In this document: piece after piece, positions 11,213 through 21,552 of the stretch
Numbering within the stretch: the stretch's first letter is position 1
Layout: each line of letters begins with the position of its first letter
Source of the DNA: Daphnia pulex
Lineage: Eukaryota; Arthropoda; Branchiopoda; Diplostraca; Daphniidae
Assembly: GCF_021134715.1 (NCBI RefSeq)
Contig: NC_060023.1
Span: 7,440,001 to 7,504,000 of the forward strand
Length of the DNA stretch: 64,000 nt
Direction of reading: 5' to 3'
The notes under the pieces: generated by a model
What the model was told of the DNA's origin: nothing
Databases searched by the model: none
What the model saw: the letters and a program-made list of their open reading frames with translations, nothing else
Program-made: the position numbers and the translations under genes

Positions 11213-12897
11213 AATCTTGTCGAGTTCCGGGCAGGCAAAATGATGATGAGGGGAAACATAATACACCCTGATAAGAGGAAAGGTCTTGTTTATGTTCACC
11301 AGTCCAGCGATTCGTTGATCCATTTCTGCTGGAAAGATCGCCAATCTGGAAATGTTGAAGATGTATGTTGGAACATTTGTTCCTTGTTAAGTAAACTTCA
11401 TAACAATTTTTTTTTATGTTTAGGATTGGATCATTTTCCCTTATGAATGTGAGTTTGTTCGAGTACCTCAGTGTACCACTGGACGGGTTTTTTTCTCGAA
11501 ATTTAAGTTTTTCAACATGAAACTCATCTTTGGGATGCAGGTAATTATCTTTAAGTTATCAGAGAATCATTCTTTTTTAATTCAAAATGGTTTGCAGGAG
11601 CCTAATACTGACCAGGATGAAACCTACAGTCAGAAGGTTAACGAATACCTGAATAACCCACCCACTCCAGGATCCCAACAAGATTTGCAGAGCTTGCTCA
11701 GTTCAATGTCCCGACAGCAACTGATAAAGTTGTTTGGAAATGTGGGTGAGGTGTCATGCCTGTCATCTCTTCTAATTCCGTCTGATGGGTATCAAATTTA
11801 AAGAAATGTTTTTTTAAGTTAGGTTAATTACAAATTTTCTATTGTCAGCAACATGCTTAGTGGTTCAAGCCGTTCGAGCGATGCTACATTTGACTCAGCT
11901 TCTCAGGCTCGTTCGGCTGCAGCTATCTCTGCTGCTACTACGTCCAGTTTCGCAAACGTTGTAGTAATCTGCCAGCGACTCCATTATTCACTGGAGTGCC
12001 TTCTCTAGGCAATTTGACGAATGATCAGCGAATCCTTTCAGGAATTCAAGTATTAGATTCGCCTCTGGGAAGACCCCAAAAACCGTCCGGTATTCTAAAT
12101 CATTTCATGATAAATATCATTATTCTGATTATCTCATCTATGGATTTATGAATGTATTAGATTTTTCAGACGGCTTGAGCCTGGATGTCGTTCATGCTAT
12201 TCTAAAAAAACTGACTTAGTGCGCCAACTACGTGATTGTTTGTTTCCTTCGGACCAGGCTAGCAAGGGCGTTACCGCTTCCATGGTTCATGATACGGTTC
12301 AGTCACCCCAACTTGGCCAGGTAAACGTCTATGCTGAAATACTTAATTAATTAAGTTGGTTGCACAATTCTTATTGAATGTTAGAGTGGGATCTACCAAG
12401 TTTAACGTTTTACTGAATGTTCTTTTTTAGTCTGTGGGTCTGTCGGTGCCAGCGACTCCATCATCCACTGGAGTGCCTTCTCTAGGCAATTTGACGAATG
12501 ATCAGCAAATCCTTTCAGGAATTCAAGTATTAGATTCGCCTCTGGAAAGACCCGAAAAACCGTCCGGTATGCTAAATCATTTCATGATTAATTTCATTAT
12601 TCTCTATGGATTTCTGAATGTATTAGATTTGTCATATGGCTTGAGCCTGAATGCCATTCATGCTATTCTAAAAAAACCCGACTTAGTGCGCCAACTACGT
12701 GATTGTTTGTTTCCTTCGGACCAGGCTAGCAAGGGCGTTACCGCTTCCATGGTTCAAGATACAGTTCAGTCACCCCAACTTGGCCAGGTAAACGTCTATG
12801 CTGAAATACTAAGTTATTTAAGTTGGTTGCACAATTCTTATTGAATGTTAGAGTGGGATCTACCAAGTTTAATGTTTTACCGAATGTTCTTTTTTAG
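11213..12897 (+). pseudogene. ADRM1: ADRM1/Rpn13-like proteasome ubiquitin receptor, broken copy
   Basis: Exon 11213-11362 encodes [14 protein letters not shown] and [18 protein letters not shown], the Pru domain by which Rpn13 binds ubiquitin and the proteasome. Exons 11424-11540 and 11598-11745 continue with [20 protein letters not shown] and [15 protein letters not shown]. The introns have GT-AG ends in expected places. The exon starting at 11849 (SGSSRSSDATFDSASQ) is out of phase by one base with the preceding exon. A later segment with LGNLTNDQQILSGIQVL and LVRQLRDCLFPSDQASKGV, resembling the C-terminal deubiquitinase-adaptor part, occurs twice in tandem, and the first copy is frameshifted. 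The N-terminal start is absent. A working ADRM1 should exist elsewhere in the genome. Confidence 0.8.
11971..12897 (+). repeat. tandem duplication of ADRM1-like exon and intron
   Basis: Two copies of about 460-480 bp, 11971-12430 and 12448-12897, match nearly base for base across exon and intron, including the pyrimidine tract and acceptor at their 3' ends. They differ by small indels (around 12120 against 12590) and scattered substitutions. The first copy is degraded more than the second. Confidence 0.85.
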
Positions 12898-13701
12898 TCT
12901 GTGATTGCTAGGAGGACTTCAAAAGTCGAGAAAATGTTATCAGACCCTAATTCCTCCATGCAATCAAGGGAACCTATTGAAGATGTCATGTAGGTTTACG
13001 AAGATGATTGCATTTTCCAAAGAGAAGTTACCTTTGTACCCGGCCTTTATCAAATCTTTGATGAACTTCTCGTCAATGCAGCTGATAACAAAATCAAAGA
13101 CATCAGCATGGATACCATTCGAGTAGACATTGATCTGTAAGCTTAACTATTTGTTGATGCGTTGTCAGTTTTTCTATAAATTGTGGTTTCTTCTTCATAC
13201 AGGAAATCGAACATCATTAAGATATTTTACAATGGAGAAGGAATTCCCGTTGTATAAAAGGAAGAGGCGAAGATGTATGTTCCTACATCTCTCGTCTCTA
13301 ATTTTTTGCTCATTGCATCCTTCCTTTAACATCTGCGACGAAGAAGAAGAAATCACTGGCTATCGGAACTGTTTTGGTGCAAAAATTGCCAACATGTTCA
13401 GTACTTCCTTTGTATTGGAAATAGCATCCAAAGAACAGGGTCAACGATTCAAACAGGAATGGCTTACCAACATGACAAGAGATAAAATTCCCGAAATTCT
13501 TACCTACTCTGGATCCAGTTTTACTGAAATAACCTTTTCCCTCGATTTGGAAAAATTTAAAGGAAATATCATCTTCTAGTATTTTATTAATTTAAAAAAT
13601 TTCATTTATGTCTTTAGATGGATGCTCTGAATCGAGACATTTTGGCTGTTTTCTCCCGGCGAGCTGTTGAAATTGCGGCATGCACTCGTGGAGTGAAGGT
13701 A
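12898..13701 (+). pseudogene. TOP2: DNA topoisomerase II, N-terminal ATPase region, broken copy
   Basis: Segments encode REVTFVPGLYQIFDELLVNA and ADNKIKD, then NGEGIPVV, then GYRNCFGAKIANMFSTSF with QEWLTNM, and MDALNRDILAVFSRRAVEIA up to CTRGVKV. These follow the order of the GHKL ATPase domain of eukaryotic topoisomerase II, including the ATP-binding NAADN and GxGIP motifs. Damage includes an in-frame TAG at 12991, where the family has Trp, an in-frame TAA at 13255 just after GIPVV, and a frameshift before 13336. Introns are kept (donor after 13136, acceptor before 13202). The fragment stops abruptly at about 13701, where an antisense gag begins. Confidence 0.8.
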
Positions 13702-14624
13702 TAAGAGCGCTTCATTGCTTCCCGCAGACTCCTCGCTGCGACACATATTTGCGATGTGGTGGAGATCTGGCGGGGGATTGATGGCCAATAACTTGCGACG
13801 CGTCTCAGGGTCACTAATTCCCGAGATAACCCGTGTAACGAATCGAGAATCGTGACACTATGGACATAAATTGACCCCCGTGGCGATCTGGTGGAGACGC
13901 ATGTAGAACTCGTCGAAAGATTCACCTACCGCCTGGCGACACTCTTCAAACTCAACTCGATCAATGCCGATGCTGCGCTTAGCACGAAGGTGAGCGTAGA
14001 TGGAATCCAAGATGGCCTCCGGGGTTGTGGTGGCTTCGTCGTAGGAACCCAAGGTCATTTCCACCGTGTGTAGCATTTGAGTGGATAACGCCGATTTCAA
14101 AGCAGCAGATTGAGTGGGTATGGGGTGGTCGTCCAATTGTTCCAGACGACAGTAAGCCTGCCAATGGAGGCGCCATGTCGAGAAATTCCGCAAGGAAATA
14201 TCATGTTTCATCTTTCAAAATTTGGAGGGGTCACGCGACGATGGGAATGGGGCAAAACGGGGGGCGGGCCGCCTGGTACACTAGCAGTTGACGATGTTGT
14301 TGGGACAGATCCGGTTCCCGAGAGCGGGGGAACGGAAACACTAGCAGGAGGAGCAGCTGCCAACCGCCCCACCTGGTCGGCCAGCAAACACAACGAACGT
14401 TCGAGAGAGTCGAAACGTTCGTCCGAAAAAATGCCTGGAGGCGACATGGTGGATGCCCTGCCAGGCGTCACTGAAGATTGGGGGGTCGATGGAGTGGTAA
14501 AAGGAAAACCGGGTGCCACCCCCCGGCCACGAGATGGGGTCCCCATGGGTCGGTTGAAATCGGTTTCTCGATAAAGAAAATAAATGGTTTCCAACACACA
14601 GAATTGGGGCGAACAATAAAACAC
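13702..14624 (-). mobile_element. Ty3/Gypsy-type gag fragment
   Basis: On the minus strand, 14555 down to 14208 encodes a Pro/Ser/Thr-rich N-terminal part (RGRGVAPGFPFTTPSTPQ). From 14211 down to about 13858 a second frame encodes a retrotransposon capsid-like domain (NFSTWRLHWQAYC, DEFYMRLHQIATG). A third frame at 13702-13800 carries INPPPDLHHIANMCRSEE. Two frameshifts separate the three parts. There is no zinc knuckle or pol beyond it, because topoisomerase-like sequence begins at 13701. GC content is higher than in the surroundings, as in the pol at 55-58 kb, so both may belong to one family; this is inference. Confidence 0.7.
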
Positions 14625-14639
14625 AAGAACGGACGAGAA

Positions 14640-15623
14640 AACACAACTTCAGGCGAGGGCGTAAAGTTAGAATACCAACTGCACCATGTTTAGTCTGAAT
14701 TGAATGTATTTCGAATCACATAGACGAAATTAGGCACAAGGGCAGAGCCAATACTCTCATGTCTATTGTGTAGCCCGGACTCAAGACGACTAACTCGTAG
14801 GGAGAGACATTGGCATCGTTGCCATACTTGATGGATACCCAACAAGAAGGAAATTTTCTTTCCCCGACTATTCTTGCAGCAACGTGTTTCACGCGAAGTT
14901 CATAAATTTAGTGCTTGCAAGCTAGTCACAGTACCGTACGACCCAAGATAGACTTGATAGCTCTGTAGTTTGGACCTAACGGGAAGGGTTTTTCCTTAGA
15001 GGTATTAAGTCCCTTATTTTAAAGATGGAAACGAGATGGCAGAATGATGTGAACAAAGGCATGAAAGGGCCAATGCTCAAAGAGACAGCTTTCAACAACG
15101 TTTGGGAAACGAAAAAAGGCAGCTGAGAGATAGGAGCCTATAACACTTTTCGCCGGCATTGATTGCATTGTCTATTTAAACATAATTACTTACACCAAAA
15201 TAAAAACGTTCAACATTTCTTCCAAGTTATACAGCAAATATAGTGATACAAAATATAAAAGATATTAAATTGCATAAGATAAAAAAATGCAATAAAAAAA
15301 GAAAATACTTTTTATTGGTGCCGAAAAGGGATAAGGTTAATGCAGTTGACGCTTTAATTAAAATGGGAAGGATGTGTATTTATATAGGATGCCGAACTCG
15401 ACGAAACTGCTGGGCCGAAAAAAATTGCCGAAACTGGCGGACACCATTTCTTTAATTGTTCGTTGCAATTTAGTCGTAAATCCGAATAAGGCTTCCACGT
15501 GTTGTCAGCATCGTCGTAACCTATTCATTTAACTAAGTACATAGTTTTTTATCCATAGTACTAAAACAAAATTTCGTTATCCATTAATCACCAATTAACA
15601 TTCACAAATTAATCAATAATCAG
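14640..15623. other. non-coding, possibly retroelement leader
   Basis: No gene recognised. The part next to the gag (14640-15000) lies where the 5' untranslated region or LTR of a minus-strand retroelement would be, but I could not find the second LTR needed to confirm this. The rest is AT-rich. Confidence 0.35.
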
Positions 15624-16400
15624 GGAGAATCCCCAGCAAGACGAAAGATACCAAGAAGAGTTTATGCCTGTTGACCAAGTTCGGAAGAAGATGATTAACA
15701 TCTGCATCGACGAAATGGTAAAAGGCGAGGCTAACGAATTTCAGATGGACAAATTCGACTGTAAGATGCTGAGCGATGATTTTTTTTATCAAAATAGTTT
15801 TCGATAGTTTTATTTTCTTTATTCTGCAGACCAGTCTGAATCTGTGAATCAGATGGCTTCTGTCGATAGTGATGCAGCTTCAAACTCAGAAGAACGCTGC
15901 GAAAAAATAGGTGTGTGAGTACATTAATCTTAAATGTTTAGCTTAATTTCCTCGTTAGCTAAATAATAAAATGTCTATATCAGTGAGAAAGATGCTGCAG
16001 GTACTTCTAGTGCCAATGCCAATCGTGGTAACAAAGCTAGTGCTGGCAACCATCTGCCATGGAAACCAGAAGAAAAGATGCAACTCCATATAGTGTGTAT
16101 GTACCATATAAATGCCTAATTGGATGTCACAATAACATTGTGATCGAGTTCAACAGCACTTTGAAAAATGCCAGAAGACATGTCGCTGTAAGTGTACAAG
16201 ACTACTACATTATTCCTTTGAAATACTAACTCCCTTTTTTCTGAACAGACATTCCACAATGTATTATTGCCTGAGTTTAACGCTTCATTCACTCTTGGAA
16301 GACAATCTTCCAATGTTGATGGCAAACAGTTGCTCGTGGCTACAATGGATAAACACCTGGTGAATAAACAACAATTCTCCATCCACAATTACACCGATTG
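15624..16400 (+). CDS. unidentified multi-exon gene fragment
   Basis: Three exons join in phase: 15624-15760 (donor gtaaga), 15830-15914 (donor gtgagt) and 15984-16096 (donor gtatgt). The product is strongly charged: ENPQQDERYQEEFMPVDQ, then KMINICIDEMVKGEANEFQM, a Ser/Asp/Glu-rich part with ASVDSDAASNSEE, and HLPWKPEEKMQL, which faintly resembles the start of a Myb/SANT-like helix. Further blocks near 16140-16190 and 16250-16400 are open and flanked by splice-like sites, but how they join is unclear. I do not recognise the family. It lies among pseudogene fragments, so it may be one as well. Confidence 0.4.
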
Positions 16401-16569
16401 TTACGCAGTCTCAACTTGATGACCAGATAATGGTAGGCACTAGCCAGTAGGAACTAGGGACTTAGGGAGTAGTCTAATTATGAATGATCAAAAGGTTGCT
16501 TTCTTTTGTCAGTCTTGACTTTTAATTCATTTCCTTTGTTTCACGACTATATAATTTAAGATACACTTC

Positions 16570-17145
16570 CTCTGAGTGGAGTAGAAAAGTCGGATTTTTT
16601 AAACTTTTAAAGATGTTTTACAGAAAAACTGAAAGAGAAGTAATCCAATACAAAGACAGCTCTCATCATGGCACTACAGAATTTTTTGTATGTATGTGCC
16701 ACTGCGAATATGTGGTCGTCACGCAAACGAAGTTTTACCGGCATGACAGTAAACCGACAACGGGTCAAATTTTCTCAAGGCTTTCAGAGTATTCGGGCAA
16801 ACTACGAAAGAGCAAGAACTATCCGAAAATTCAGAAGATTGTGAAAAAGAAATCTGCGAAGAGGACGACTCGTTTATTTATATCGATATTGACAAAATTG
16901 AAAGCGAATCGGACTTACCTGAAGATATAAACATCAATGAAAATCAAGGATATAAGATCAAGTTACCACCTCACATGAAGTATCCTTGTCATATTCTCAA
17001 TCTTATTGCAAAAACTGACGTCCACAAGATAGAAAATGCGTTGTTTAAAAGGACGATTGAAAACCATGCAAAACTGCGCGATTTCTCTCCAAATTCCGCA
17101 TTTGATACACCCCTGATTCCACTGAACCATTATTCATGCAATTGA
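16570..17145 (+). pseudogene. hAT-family transposase fragment
   Basis: A frame from 16613 to 16930 is followed in another frame by 16860-17144. The second part carries IKLPPHMKYPCHILNLIAKT, close to the PHMRCxxHxLNL block just ahead of the catalytic core of hAT transposases, then KRTIENHAKLRDFS. The first part is basic and carries a CMCHCEYV stretch, where a BED-type zinc finger could have been. Frameshifts and the missing C-terminal dimerisation domain show it is dead. It stops at 17144 with TGA. Confidence 0.6.
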
Positions 17146-17884
17146 AAACACTTTATAATTAAAATGACAATAACAATTTTGAAATACACATACAGTACTG
17201 CATTTCAAACAATACAAATGAGAACGAGCAATTTTTTTGCTCGCCAAGAGAGTCTCCGATAAATGGTGACACACAGGACCCAGAGTAGATGCAACGTTTT
17301 TTTGGTACATGTCACCTTATTTAAGAACCTTCGTCACAAAGTTAATTACATTTCGTTACATATATACCTTTCGTCAGAAGTAATTTAAGCGACAAGTACC
17401 TTCCGTCACAAAAACTTTTCATTTCCACCACTAGTACCTTCCGTCGTAAGTACTTTTCATTTTTTACGTTATAATTATAACTATTTATGTCATTATTATG
17501 TACATCCATATTGTTTTCGTCTGGGTGCTGATTCCATTTGAAAACGACCAAAACCTGTGGCGACTATCTCGCGGATTTGATTGCCACTAGCCTTTTTTAT
17601 CTGTAATAATAAGAAAAAACTAGTTTTAAGACTTGCGACAAAATCAAAGTTTGCTTCACTTGGGGGCGCGGATTAGAAAATTGTAAAAACGACAAAATTT
17701 AATTTGATAAAAGATTAGAACTTCATTTGGAAGATCCAAACAGACATCCGAGCCTATCTCGAAGCATCCCAAGCACCTAACAATTCCTATCATTACTGTT
17801 ACCCACCTCTGTCTAGTGCTGTCTTCTCCTTTCTTCCTGTGAGAGAATTTCAAATTAATTCTTTAATAATGTAATCTCCAAACA
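17146..17884. other. non-coding, short diverged repeats
   Basis: No gene. A phrase near tacCTTCCGTCacaa recurs imperfectly at about 17326, 17367, 17397 and 17437, suggesting a small degraded repeat. Confidence 0.4.
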
Positions 17885-18260
17885 AAACTTCACCTCTGGA
17901 CCCGATTCCCACCTTCCTCCTTAAGGAACTAGCCGATATAATATATATTCCACTTTCTCTAATTGTGAATGATTCACTATCCTCTGGAGTCTTTCCTTAT
18001 GCACTGAAACATGCCATAGCTATTCCTCTTCTTAAAAAGCCAAATCTTGATCAGAATTACATGACAAAATATTGTCCTGTATATTGCCTCGTATCTTTTG
18101 TACACACTTATAGAACGTAGCACTTCCCCACTAATGTCATCCTATCTGTGAACAAATTCTTTACATGTCCCTCGGCAGGCTGCTTACAGGGATTTCTACT
18201 CTACTGAAACGGCCCTACTTAAAGTTGAAAACGATATTTGCTTTTATCTGACCCTCAAAA
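17885..18260 (+). mobile_element. non-LTR retrotransposon reverse transcriptase fragment (CR1/L2-like)
   Basis: The plus strand encodes LDPIPTFLLKELADII, then NDSLSSGVFPYALKHAIAIP and LLKKPNLDQN, the typical opening of the reverse transcriptase domain in CR1, L2 and Jockey-type elements. Stop codons and shifts break it after about 18080, and RQAAYRDFYSTETALLKVEN-like residues appear in another frame. No catalytic ADD box remains. It abuts a pogo-like transposase fragment. Confidence 0.6.
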
Positions 18261-18269
18261 CATTGGATG

Positions 18270-19195
18270 CTACCAAGGCCTTGATCACTACTGACTATCT
18301 AAAGAAGTGGTCAGATAATGTGGAGAATTACTTGAAGTTAGATGTTGTTCCCATGTGCAATTCCGTCGTAGATATCTGTTGATAATTTGTTGCCACATAC
18401 CTTCACCAAAACCTCCACAGTTCGTAGCTTTCCCACAGCACATCATTATTTTTGGAAATTTTCAAGTTCATTTCCTCGAATCTTCTTATGATTTTAGGGA
18501 TAGAAACTTGGAGTCAATTTTAACAGATCCTGCTAGGTGCTTCAATTCGGACGAAACTTTTGTCCTCGTTTCCCCTGGCAAAGAAAAAGTCTTGGCTCCC
18601 ACAAGAACAAAGGACGTTTATCTTGTGCACAAAAGTTCTGTAAAATCTGGAGTTTCTGTTTTAGCGACGTTTTTTATTTCCAGTTGGATTTTGTATTCTT
18701 TCATCATCTATCCGTACGAACGGTCTCAACGATGGATGGATAAGAACAACATGCCACCCGGAATCAAATCTTTTTTTACGAAAAAAGTGTGGATGACAGT
18801 CGATGCTTTTTGTTTTTTGGCTGCTTAATCAATTCCTACCGAACTGAAGGGCAAGCAGGTCCCGTCGTTTTATTTATCGATGGTCATCGTAGCCACACCA
18901 ACATACGAATTACTGATATTTCCTTCGAAAACGACATTGTTTTGATCTGCTCCCCCCCCCCGAATACCACTCACATACTGCAGCCGTGTGACGTTGCTTT
19001 ATTTAAGCCATTAAAAAACAGTGGAGAAGTAAAGTAAGTGAGTGAATGATCAAGCATTAACAGAATAAAGTCACTATTAAACATGTGGAACGACTACTTC
19101 ACGAAGTCCGGCAAAATTTGCCACTGAAATATGGCAAAATGGTTTAAGGGATTGTGGTTTGTTTCCATGGAACCCTGCGGCTGTGAGGTAACTTT
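18270..19195 (+). pseudogene. pogo/Tigger-type DDE transposase, broken
   Basis: Parts in several frames follow the order of a pogo-like transposase: ITTDYLKKWSDNVENYLK (about 18290-18340); NLESILTDPARCFNSDETF (18510-18565), containing the first catalytic Asp; LAPTRTKDVYLVHKSSVKSG; then PVVLFIDGHRSHTNIRITD (18860-18920) with the second Asp in FIDGH; PPNTTHILQPCDVALFKPLK; and NGLRDCGLFPWNPAAV near 19140-19185. About 150 bases of unrelated sequence sit at 18345-18505. Frameshifts near 18680 and 18830 disable it. Confidence 0.7.
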
Positions 19196-19306
19196 AATTT
19201 CAGTTTTATTTAAAGAAATCAGTTCAAGATTCTTCTATTCTTTAGAATTACCAAATGTATTTCTACGACGGGTTCAAAGAGCGACTTATTCTTGACACAC
19301 GCTTGC

Positions 19307-19620
19307 GCTTGACCCTTGACAGCAACAGCTTGCGAACTTGGACTGGGTGGCAACTCCAATTTTCTCTATCACATCCCAGGTTCAATTCCCTCTTTGCTTC
19401 TTTCCCGTTTCAATATTTATTGTGTTTTCTTTTAATTTAGACATCAGTTGAAGTTTGTGTCAGCAAAGTTTCAGTTTCACACATTCAAAAATTATTTTGT
19501 GTCGTGCTTGACCCTTGACAGCAACAGCTTGCGAACTTGGACTGGCTGGCAACCCTAATTTTCTCTATCACATCCCAGGTACAATTCCCTCTTTGCTTCT
19601 TTCCCGTTTCAATATTTATT
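19307..19620 (+). repeat. direct repeat, two copies of 115 bp
   Basis: Positions 19307-19421 and 19506-19620 are nearly identical; both begin gcttgacccttgacagcaac and end caatatttatt. The 84 bases between them are unrelated. The origin could be a small LTR-like or tandem duplication. Confidence 0.8.
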
Positions 19621-19904
19621 TTATTTATTAGTTTCAATATTTATTATTTATTAGTGATTCCCAAAATGAAAGTCAAATAGAGACTGATCAAAATAATAAC
19701 TTCCTTTCAAGGTCAGTCAAGTTTTCTGCATTTTCTGGACGAAATTTGTCTTCCCTCAACAGATCGACTTCTTTAGCTGAATCCTAAGCTGAATTTGAAA
19801 CCTCGCTGTCAGCTGTTGAGATAGATCAGTTCGTTTGTATTCTTGAACAAGAGGAAAGCTCAGCAGATGCAACCCATTAGGATAATCATAGTGAGATTCT
19901 AAAG

Positions 19905-20960
19905 ATCTAAAGAAGTATGGAAAGTGCTGTCGTCATGGCTAAGAATTGTTTGGTTTTTAGGGATTCGCAGTATACGTTTCGGATTTCGTCATTTAATTGA
20001 TTAGAAATTTCTACGAATGAACCGCATGTATATTGGTGATGGCTTGCCTCATCAATAATTTCTGGTCCATCTGCTTGGAAGGTGTTCATTTCCATGAATT
20101 TCCATTGCGGATAGAACAGTTCGTTTCTGTCTTTGCAATCGATAAGGTTGGGAATCGCATCGTTGTTTCGTCTGTTATGATGGGATACGCTAAGAGATAA
20201 TGTTTAGTGATGTTGTTCGTTTTGGTTTTTTCTGAATTAATCCAAAGGAGTCCAGTGGAGCTTTTGTAGTTCCATTTTTGAGTTTTAGCTATTTGTAGTT
20301 GACAGTTTCTGTAAATAATATTAAGGTTGGATGTTCTGACTGTAACGCAAGAGTCTTGATTGGATCTAGGAATGAGTCTTTTTTCTAGATATAAAAATTG
20401 AACGGCATTTTCTGAGTCGCAGTTTACTGCTCTCAGAATTTTGTTTCCTGATTCGGGCTTGCCTAAACAAAGGTTGGTTCTATCGTTTAGAATGTAAGTG
20501 CTGGTAAAGTTATGACCTTGTTCGGAGTGAGTTGAGATGGTGTGATTGATTTTATCTACTGGGGTGCGGGAATATCGGATAAAAATATCTTCAATTCCTT
20601 TAACTTTAAAAGAGTAATTAAAATTACAAATTTTTTCTACTGTACCGTTAATAATAAATTCAAGTTGATTTTTAATGTCTTTAATGTGTTGAGTTTCTGG
20701 ATTTTCTGCGTCACATAGTAAAGCTCTACTTTGTCGAATGACTTTGTAGCTGCAATGAGGGGATCGTGATTTGGGCTTGTTCCATAAAAAAATTAAGTGA
20801 CCTTTGTGGAGTAAGGTATCATTATTTGACTGAGGATTGGGATTTAAAATACCAAAAGGGAGATTTGATCGGGCAATTAGTGCAGTCTTGTGTTACATTG
20901 AATTCTTCAATATCACAAATCAATATTTTGTGAACAGCTCAGTCGTCCACACATTCATTT
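19905..20960 (-). mobile_element. envelope-like glycoprotein remnant of a retroelement or endogenous virus
   Basis: The minus strand is open for about 250 codons from roughly 20850 down to a TGA at 20086, with no Met near its start. It is cysteine-rich and has many N-glycosylation sequons (for example NGT, NYS, NHT, NFT). An upstream stretch around 20860-20960 continues the same kind of sequence after a one-base shift, and a downstream frame (19907-20095) continues it on the other side. A segment near 20270-20480 has spaced cysteines and a QKW that loosely resemble a beta-trefoil lectin. No membrane anchor or fusion peptide could be fixed. The assignment rests on composition and setting. Confidence 0.4.
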
Positions 20961-21094
20961 ACTATTTCTTCGAACTAAACTAATTCTTTGCGTCACATAT
21001 GTCGTAAGTAATTAATTCAGCCTGCAATTAGAATTAAATATTATTTATTGTTGTGTGCATAAAATGTTTACCTTTCCTTTCTCTATTTCAGAAG

Positions 21095-21552
21095 ATGGCA
21101 GATCTTGCAGTGGCAGGAGATGTGGAAGTTACTGCTGATGAGCCGAAGAGAGACAATCACATTGAAACTAATGGTAATGTGGTCAACACCAAACAGCAGC
21201 AACAACTGCTCGAAGAACAGCAAGATTCTGTAGAGAAATATGGTGGGGATACTGTCATTAATGTGGATACAACTGTGCGAATGATCAGAAGCCAAAGGAT
21301 GCACCTGCACTTACACCTGTCAAAGATGTGGACTCGTCTAAACAAGAAGAGTCGAAACAGAAAACAAAAATTAATAAGCAGCAACAACAACAGCAACAAC
21401 AACAGCAGCAGCAACAACCACTGCTAGTGCTAGGTCTAGATGAGCCGATCACATCCTTGGTCAAAATTCAAATATTGATTTTGATTGAACTACTGGTAAA
21501 CATTGTAATGGATTTCACTGCTCGGAGTCTTTCTCCAGTTGATTGTTTGTGA
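21095..21552 (+). pseudogene. Gln-rich exon of an unidentified gene, frameshifted
   Basis: An acceptor (ctatttcag) precedes AAG ATG at 21095. The peptide starts MADLAVAGDVEVTADEPKRD and continues to about INVDTT (near 21272). There the sensible frame shifts to KPKDAPALTPVKDVDSSK, then a run of about 13 Gln (CAG/CAA) and LLVLGLDEPITSLVK. The frame change at about 21275 and the stop at 21550 suggest a damaged copy. The family is unknown to me. Confidence 0.35.

Noticed and set aside
14640-14700. Primer-binding site and LTR for the gag fragment
   Set aside because: A TGG-containing stretch is present on the minus strand, but it does not fit a tRNA 3' end convincingly and no second LTR was found.
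21370-21420. Poly-Gln / poly-Leu run
   Set aside because: A CAG/CAA repeat; the Leu-rich minus-strand frame is its shadow. Kept only as part of the plus-strand exon.
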